DNA of 64,000 nt from Micrasema longulum (Eukaryota; Arthropoda; Insecta; Trichoptera; Brachycentridae), in NCBI GenBank assembly GCA_022494885.1, contig JAGVSM010000977.1, positions 248,001-312,000 of the forward strand, in the 5' to 3' direction. Each line of letters starts with the position of its first letter. Positions within the stretch are counted from its first letter, which is position 1. Below, piece after piece: positions 57,680 through 64,000 of this stretch. A program made the translations under genes and the position numbers. The notes beneath the pieces are model-generated. The model was not told the DNA's origin and did no database searches. It saw only the letters and a program-made list of their open reading frames with translations.

Positions 57680-58744
57680 ATGCAAAGTATTATAAATATA
57701 TGAATGAAAGTGATGCCAATACCACAATAAATCTGTTATACTGTATAAGAAAGAGCATGAGAACAGAACCTATAATAAGAAAGACAGAGACGCTGTTCTG
57801 TGGCAGGTGTTCATGTGAAAGAGACAAAAACAATAGAAGAAATATGTTTAATCAGTCGGTTACTGGCTGTAAATAGGAGTGCACGCTAGTTATATGACCG
57901 GCGTATTTATGATTTTTGAATTATTTTTCTATAACAGGCCTAAATTTTATTATAATTTTTATAAATTGTGGAAAAGGAATTATTTAACAGTATATCACTA
58001 TGTTTTTTTTTTCAAATGCCTGAACTTCAAAATATTCTGTCTTTTGCACACGTAACACGACGTTACATCACCACGTGTAAAGGAATTTTGTAGCACAGGC
58101 TTTTAAGAGTTAAGGGCCTATTTGCTCAGTTGGTCAAATGAGAGATGCGTTGTTGTTCCAGAATCGAAACAAAGATGTTGCTTTTGCGTTCCAATTTTTT
58201 TTAAAGAAAATTCTCTTTGACAGTGCATTTGTTTAACAATAGCCCCGAATTAGAACGAAAGCCCCCTTTCGTGCTCATTTGAATGATTAAAGGTACAAAT
58301 GTAATTGGCGGTTTTTCTAGTTATTTGTATTAAAGGAGATAATTTAATATATTTCGAATATATTAGGAGATAACCTGCTCTGATACTCTTACCCCGGGTA
58401 ACGGGGCAAGTCATGCAGATTTTTAGATTTTAAAAAGTAGTTTTATATAAAATACTTTAAATATCTATAATCTATACTTTCATTCTGTGGTAAATTATAA
58501 AAAAAGCAATTGTCTGGATACAGAGAGCGTTTAATTTAAATATACAAAAAATATGACACCCCACCCGACCTTATTTAATATTATAACTTTTGGATAAACT
58601 TTGATTAAACCAACTAGTCCAGGAAAAAGTTCACAAACCGTATAATATTATCCGGGGTTGCCTAGCATGTAGGTGAAACAATTCAGTCGGATGAATCTCA
58701 CTTACATTAATAAGGGTTCTAGCTTTGTAGCTTCACAAAACTTA
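57680..58744. other. Intergenic DNA
   Basis: 58108-58160 (tatttgctcagttggtcaaa) resembles a tRNA-type A box, but no B box of quality follows. 58662-58700 is the small repeat shared with 39720-39762. Nothing else. Confidence 0.4.
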
Positions 58745-59530
58745 ACAAATGGAAGAATAAAATAAATACTGATGTTCAAACATAGTGTAAATTCTCTACC
58801 TATATGACAATTTCCACGCCCTTTAAGGCTGTAGTCTGGTAAAACGCGCGCAAAATTATGAAATCATATGATTTTGCTATTTTAAATCTTTTTTTTTTTA
58901 ATCGCGCATTAATAGAAAAACATTAATTAGATAAAAAACAGTAATTTTTAAAGGTATTTCTTTAAAAAAATATACTTAAAAGTTTTATGTAACGAAAATA
59001 CGATTACTTTTAAACCGGCAGATTACGCCATTTCAAATTTAAGCTCAACTTAGAGGTATCTGGGATCTCAATAAAGACTAAGTATTGAACTAAAATTTGT
59101 TGAAACAATTTGAAGATAATAAATTTAACATGAAAGTGGCCGCAGCAAAATCTTAATTTTTTGTTTTTGAAAACAAATACAAGCATTTTTAATCACATAC
59201 ATTTTTGTGACATTTTCCTTTATTCCTACGTAAAATTATGCATTCGTTAATACTTAAAAAAAATAAAATTTATTGAAATATTTTAGTTGAAACCTTTTTT
59301 ATAGAATTGTATATTTTTTATTTTAAAATGATAATTCTGGTTGTAATATTCAATTTATAACAACATATTATTAACGTTTTTATGACCTCCATACTTACCC
59401 CTATTGGTAGCGGTTTTATTAAAAATTGTATGTTTTCCTAATTTTGCGCGCGTATTATCAGACTACAGCCTTAAAAACCTAGACTTCCATATTCCCTTCT
59501 CTATAATGTTCTTCCTCTCTGTTGTAATAT
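58745..59530 (-). mobile_element. MITE family M1, copy 4, interrupted
   Basis: 58745-58826 (complement of ttgaacatcagtatttat and gaatttacactatg) and 59475-59525 (cctagacttccatattccct, complement of the M1 left end, ending ctctgttgtaatatg) are two parts of one M1 copy in reverse, separated by the TTAA element. Confidence 0.7.
58827..59470. mobile_element. 644-bp MITE with TTAA target duplication
   Basis: The left end ggctgtagtctggtaaaacg continues cgcgcaaaatta; the right end taattttgcgcgcgtattat continues cagactacagcc. The inverted repeats match over about 32 bases. TTAA flanks both ends (58823-58826 and 59471-59474). TTAA targets are typical of piggyBac-type transposition. The inside is AT-rich and non-coding. 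Confidence 0.9.
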
Positions 59531-61564
59531 GTTTATCTAAATTCTTAGAGGTGAAATCCTTAATATGTAAGTAGTTATATAACTATGTTGTAATTGCGTT
59601 TGTGTAATAATTGATTTTATTAATCCCATTAAGTGAAACAAATTGACCGAATAACCGCTTTGAGAATAACGAATTCGCCGGTTATCAATTCCTTAAAGTG
59701 GCATTCCCTCTAAGAAAATAGTCTAAAAGTGTTTCCGGGTCATTAAAGTGCTCACAGAATAGACCCATGTCATTCCAGTCCCCTCCTGCTGTAGGTAGTC
59801 TGTAGTCCTCATGTCCCCAGTAATGGTAACATTTATTAGTTAGGTGAGTACCCATGTCTTTTTACGATTTTAGCCGAAACATCAAGATTGCCATACTTCC
59901 GTTAACTACGGGGGAGATTCTCAGCTGCGCAAATTGAATATGCTGTCAGGCAGGTAAAATACAATATTAAATTCCGTACTCTTGTTTTTAATATTCAAAT
60001 TTAAAATAAAGGAACACAAAATTATCAGGGCCACGGTTTTAATAAGACGATAAAGCGCTATGCCGGTAAAAACCAGTATCTTTAGAAATAACTTCACTGC
60101 AGTGATATGTAACAATTCCGATGATAAACACGTTTTGATAGGTTGCAAAGCTTAATTGGAAATATAATCTTTTAACGCGTGACGTCCATAATCACTGTTG
60201 TTAAAAAAAATTATAATTCGTAAACCTGTCACAATAATATCCCAATTATTTCATAATTATCCGCAACAGATGTAATTATTTATTTGCTTTTTGAGTTTTT
60301 CCACTACCCAAATGCGTAGAAATTAATTCAAGAAAATCTAACGATATAAATTATATAAAAAGGCTAGGAAAAAAAACTTCATAGAATTAGCAATATCAAT
60401 ACAAAGTTATTTGTTGGGAATCACCATTTAATAGGGAACCTTTTTCAGGATCATTTACTTCGTTCTAGGTTTTCCAGTCGTTTTCAGTTTGGGAATTATT
60501 TTTTTCTTTTGTTCCTTTTGAGGATCGTTGTATATTTTATTTTTTGGCGTGAAATTTGGGACGATCATACCCTTATTTCCTTTTAATTTTTTTTATATAC
60601 TAGTAGAAAGACAGCAATTAGGTTTAAAAAACAGAATAAAATGAAAAGAAAAAATCTTGCATAGCCTGTGCGTGGGTATACCTGCTGATTTAATCAGTTT
60701 TATGTTACAGCACGATTATAAATATGTATGCTTAAATTAAAAAAAACAGTTATTAATCCCACATAAAAACAAACCAGTTGTACAGTAAAGAAGACATAAT
60801 GTTTTGAGTATGAGCGAAACCGATAGGAAGACCTCCGGTCTTTAAAATGGTTTACCGATATGCGGAGGTGGAGGGGAGGAATCAGTTGCATCGAATAAAG
60901 TTACATGCATATGTTAAAAAATAGTTTTGTCCAATTATGAAAAATGGGTTACTTCAGCTAACTTTTTTCACGTAACCTAATTAATTCATTTTATTTATTT
61001 ATATGTGGCGTTTATAAAGACAATATACATTATGTTACGTAAGAGAAAACAAATGACATAATATAACATAGTAAAAGTACGAGAATATGTATAAGATCAT
61101 TGATATCACATTAAGGAAGAGAGGGAGAAAAATTGGTCTATTTGACTAGGTAGGGATGGAAGACGGAGATGATTTTAGTTGAATTTAATTCAGTGATCGC
61201 ATGAAGACATGCTATCAAAGTAACCAAGACTAGGATATTTATTGGCAGACATACGAGTATATCAAACCAAATAAAACATAATACCTAAGTTCTATAGTTT
61301 TCAGTTTGAAAAAGTAAATTTTGTATAAGTTTCTTGTTGGGATATCACTCCAGACACATCAATGAGTGAATTGAGGATTTTAAATGGGACTAAAACATTG
61401 AATTTATTTCAACGATCTTAAAGAGAAGATATAATATATCTAAATCTTATTTAATATAGATTTTATTTTTTGATGTACTCGTAACATTATTTAACTTTGA
61501 CTCAACATTTTTCTCATGAATCCGAAATGAGTTAACATCAATTCTGGGAATATGCATGTTATAC
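59531..61564. other. Intergenic DNA
   Basis: 60985-61180 (minus strand: AT-rich segment ending in a TAAATAAAT-type tail near 60990) may be a LINE 3' end. A 75-codon minus-strand ORF (59921-60148) has no domain. Nothing else recognised. Confidence 0.4.
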
Positions 61565-61825
61565 TTAAAGTAATAAACTAATAGAGTCGCCCATACGGAG
61601 TAAAACCATTATTTGATTATTGACCACGAAGTTGGCTATAGATTACGGCAGCACAGCGGACCGTAGGTACTTGGGTTGAAAATTGCAAGCGCTAACCGAA
61701 ACCGTCTGTTACACGTTTGTTAAACTAAAAACCAAGCTAAAACCAAACCAAAAATTTGGAACCCTTTTGTTCTGTGTAATAGAGCTTAAGGGCTTCTCTA
61801 GAGAATTATTACTTTGATGTGTTAT
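61565..61825. mobile_element. MITE-like element, complement of 44160-44410
   Basis: Ends aaagtaataa and ttattacttt are inverted. The body has aagcgctaaccgaaaccgtc and cttctctagagaatt, complementary to the first copy. Confidence 0.65.
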
Positions 61826-62919
61826 ATGTGTTTTTTCGTTTATTTGTTTATTACATTAATAAATCAAATTTAAAAAAAACTTAGTTGCTTTGTGATGGGC
61901 ACCCCGTGAACCGATTGAGATAGTTTAATAAAAAATAAGATGAATAATAATATATTACGATATTTTATGTGACGTACATATATTATGAAGGAATTTAATC
62001 ATGACAGGTGTATTCAATTGAGGTTGCCGTTAACTTAACCCACATAATCCCCAGGGAAATAAAATAAATTAATATAACGAAAAACTGAAATAAATCATAG
62101 GTGTAATAAAAACGATACCTACCAGCGGTTAAATAAAAAGTAACTATGTATGTATAAGTTTGTGTAAAGAGATTTTAAAGGCTGTTTTTCAGGGATTTAA
62201 AAAAATATTACTTTTTTTTTTGTACACTTTGCCCAGCTAAAAAGGGTACACACCCCGTTCCAAGCTAGACGATTACATTTTAATACATAATAATTATTTA
62301 TAAATTAAATGAAAGAACAGACAAATAAAATATAAACTTAATAGTTTACACATATTTATACATATATATATGCGAAACTTCCCGATTTACTTTTGTACTG
62401 ATTTAATTGTTTATATTTTTTATGCTTTATGTTCCACATTCGGTAAGCGTCTCCAATCCGCGGCATGCATCAACCTCTCTGACTCCCTACGACCAATGTC
62501 ATGAAAGAGCGAGGTCAACACTTTTCCACAATTAATTCGTGTTACCTTCTTTTGTTTATTGACGACTTTTAAAACAATATATCGATGGTCAAGAATCTAG
62601 AAGACTAACGTGCGTGCGTCAAAAATATGAGTTTGGATATTTTAATGTCAAATGTATTAAATGAGTATGTCGTACCATTTGCACTCGCTAGAACACATTT
62701 TTCTTTATCACGTCCTAAATCCTTATTGCATATTCATAATAAGTGACATGAAAACAAAGACAAAGAAGAACTTGTCAAACTTTAAACTGCTCTCCAGAAA
62801 AATTACTAGTTCTGTAATTAGCACGTTTGTGTTTCGGACCATCGATATGAACATTTCAGTTTGCCAAACTTTGTAGGGTAAGTATATTAGTATATCGTAA
62901 TCTTCCTTGAAAAGGGCCT
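61826..62919. other. AT-rich intergenic DNA, nothing recognised
   Basis: Short ORFs only. Confidence 0.45.
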
Positions 62920-63055
62920 CAAGAATAGTAGGCGAACGCGCTAACCACTTCTCAACGAGGCGGATTTATTTTATTTTTATTAGGATTCTGGTTCTAATTC
63001 ACACGCAGAACTTTATTCGTTATCCGCCTGGACACGGGAAATTACGCAAGAATAT
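62920..63055 (-). mobile_element. SINE family E, minus strand
   Basis: gaatagtaggcgaacgcgct, aaccacttctcaacgaggc is a degenerate complement of a tRNA-like head. The following ttctggttctaattcacacg, atccgcctggacacgg matches the tail block at 39130-39195. Confidence 0.5.
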
Positions 63056-63178
63056 TTTTAAAATAATTACGTACAACGTACCCCGTTATTTGAAAAAAAT
63101 GCTACCTACTTTTCAATAATATTTTTGAAATTATCTCTTTTTATAGCAATTTAGATTTGCGGCTGTCGCCAAATTTTA

Positions 63179-63747
63179 GGGGAGACCGAGGAGAGTTGAA
63201 ATAATGGTGATTTCGAGGAATCTATGATTGATAGCGAACTGGTAACATCACGCATGTTTTTCTGACGTGCCACGTGATGGAGTCGGCAACAGTAGTCTAC
63301 AGGGAGTGGTTGTGTGTATACGACATCTGGACGGAAAAAATACCAAAAGTAAGTTTTTGGGCAGTATTTTGATAGCCTGTTATTCGATACGTATTACGTG
63401 AACGCTGACATATGCACTGACGATTCAAGTTTCAAAGCGTGATATTGTTTTTTATAGCTTGCCTCTTGTTTTGAGGTTAAAAGCCATTTTTCTGAACATG
63501 GCCTGATTTTTTACCTTAAACTTTGTTTCAACTTACCTCGGTACTAGGAGAGTTGTAACGCAGGAAGTTTTTTCAAAGTTAGCCAATTTTCTTATTGATC
63601 CCGATTATTTTTTCCTTTTGTTTTGTTTTGATTATATAGTGTATAAAATTGCCAACGTTAAGATATAAAGTCCATTGAGGTAGCTCTGTTTTAGGCTGAA
63701 GTATACTAGGTAATGTAAAAACTGTTTCAACCCTCCTCGGTCTCACC
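63179..63747. mobile_element. 569-bp MITE with TA target duplication
   Basis: The left end ggggagaccgaggagagttg and right end caaccctcctcggtctcacc are inverted repeats. TA flanks both ends (63177-63178 and 63748-63749). A related internal motif (aacttacctcggtactagga) lies near 63530. Non-coding. Confidence 0.85.
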
Positions 63748-64000
63748 TATAGTACAAGAAGTAAAGACGGTCCGTCCGTACATCTTTCGAACTTTTCAAT
63801 TAAAGTTTTAAACTTTTCGATTTTAACATTTATTTCACTATCCGGTCAGGTTAAATTACTGGGACAGCAATTCGCCCCTAACAAGCAGATAAATGTTGTA
63901 GGTACTGGATAAAATCATACAAAAATGACCCTTTGCATTATTTCTGTGATACAGAAACGCCGGGCGGGCCTCTGACTGAAAGAATAATAATTATATTCAT

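Noticed and set aside
58108..58180. tRNA-derived SINE head
   Set aside because: A-box-like start only; the B box is too poor and no body matches another copy.

Overview
This is a 64 kb window of AT-rich, intron-bearing nuclear DNA from an animal, most likely an insect. The evidence is one well-conserved four-exon gene whose protein reads like insect deoxyhypusine hydroxylase, together with many tRNA-derived SINEs, CR1/Jockey/I/RTE-type LINE remnants, a mariner relic, a hAT relic and many short inverted-repeat elements. The order cannot be fixed from the sequence alone. No bacterial operon, CRISPR array, rRNA gene or intact tRNA gene was seen.

The only gene I can call with confidence is DOHH (deoxyhypusine hydroxylase, + strand, exons 50235-50514, 50732-51055, 52051-52240, 54578-54698; 304 aa). 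All four iron-binding His-Glu pairs are present. Its introns carry a short inverted-repeat element and a perfect hairpin (intron 2) and a 5'-truncated antisense RTE retrotransposon with a 14-bp target duplication (intron 3).

Layout. 1-10 kb: LINE 3' ends, a repeat with a hammerhead-ribozyme-like motif (386-429), a diverged ~110-bp spaced repeat (995-1362), and a long decayed LINE with a PHD-like ORF1 interrupted by a MITE. 10-18 kb: SINEs, a mariner relic, and the longest LINE copy (14630-17830, minus strand). 18-32 kb: sparse DNA with SINE and LINE fragments; one LINE (26880-28960) is split by a second retroelement. 32-48 kb: more LINE ends and several TA-, TAA- or undefined-target MITEs, including a three-deep nest at 41175-42030 and a nearly perfect 243-bp palindrome inserted in a LINE reading frame (45204-45446). 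48-57 kb: a deleted hAT copy, DOHH, and another RTE remnant. 57-64 kb: nested MITEs, including a 644-bp TTAA-flanked element inside an older MITE.

The elements do not form a pathway. The window reads as a record of successive insertions around one housekeeping gene. At least five tRNA-headed SINE families are named here A to E for convenience: A has a head with gtttgcctacca, B a head with gcttgactcac, C a head with ggccaactgtg, D a head with gcagactcacggat, E is a degenerate minus-strand head. LINE family A shares the C-terminal block at 2150-2714, and LINE family B the block at 32859-33180. All repeat assignments come from reading similarity by eye inside this window; family names beyond the broad class are inference.
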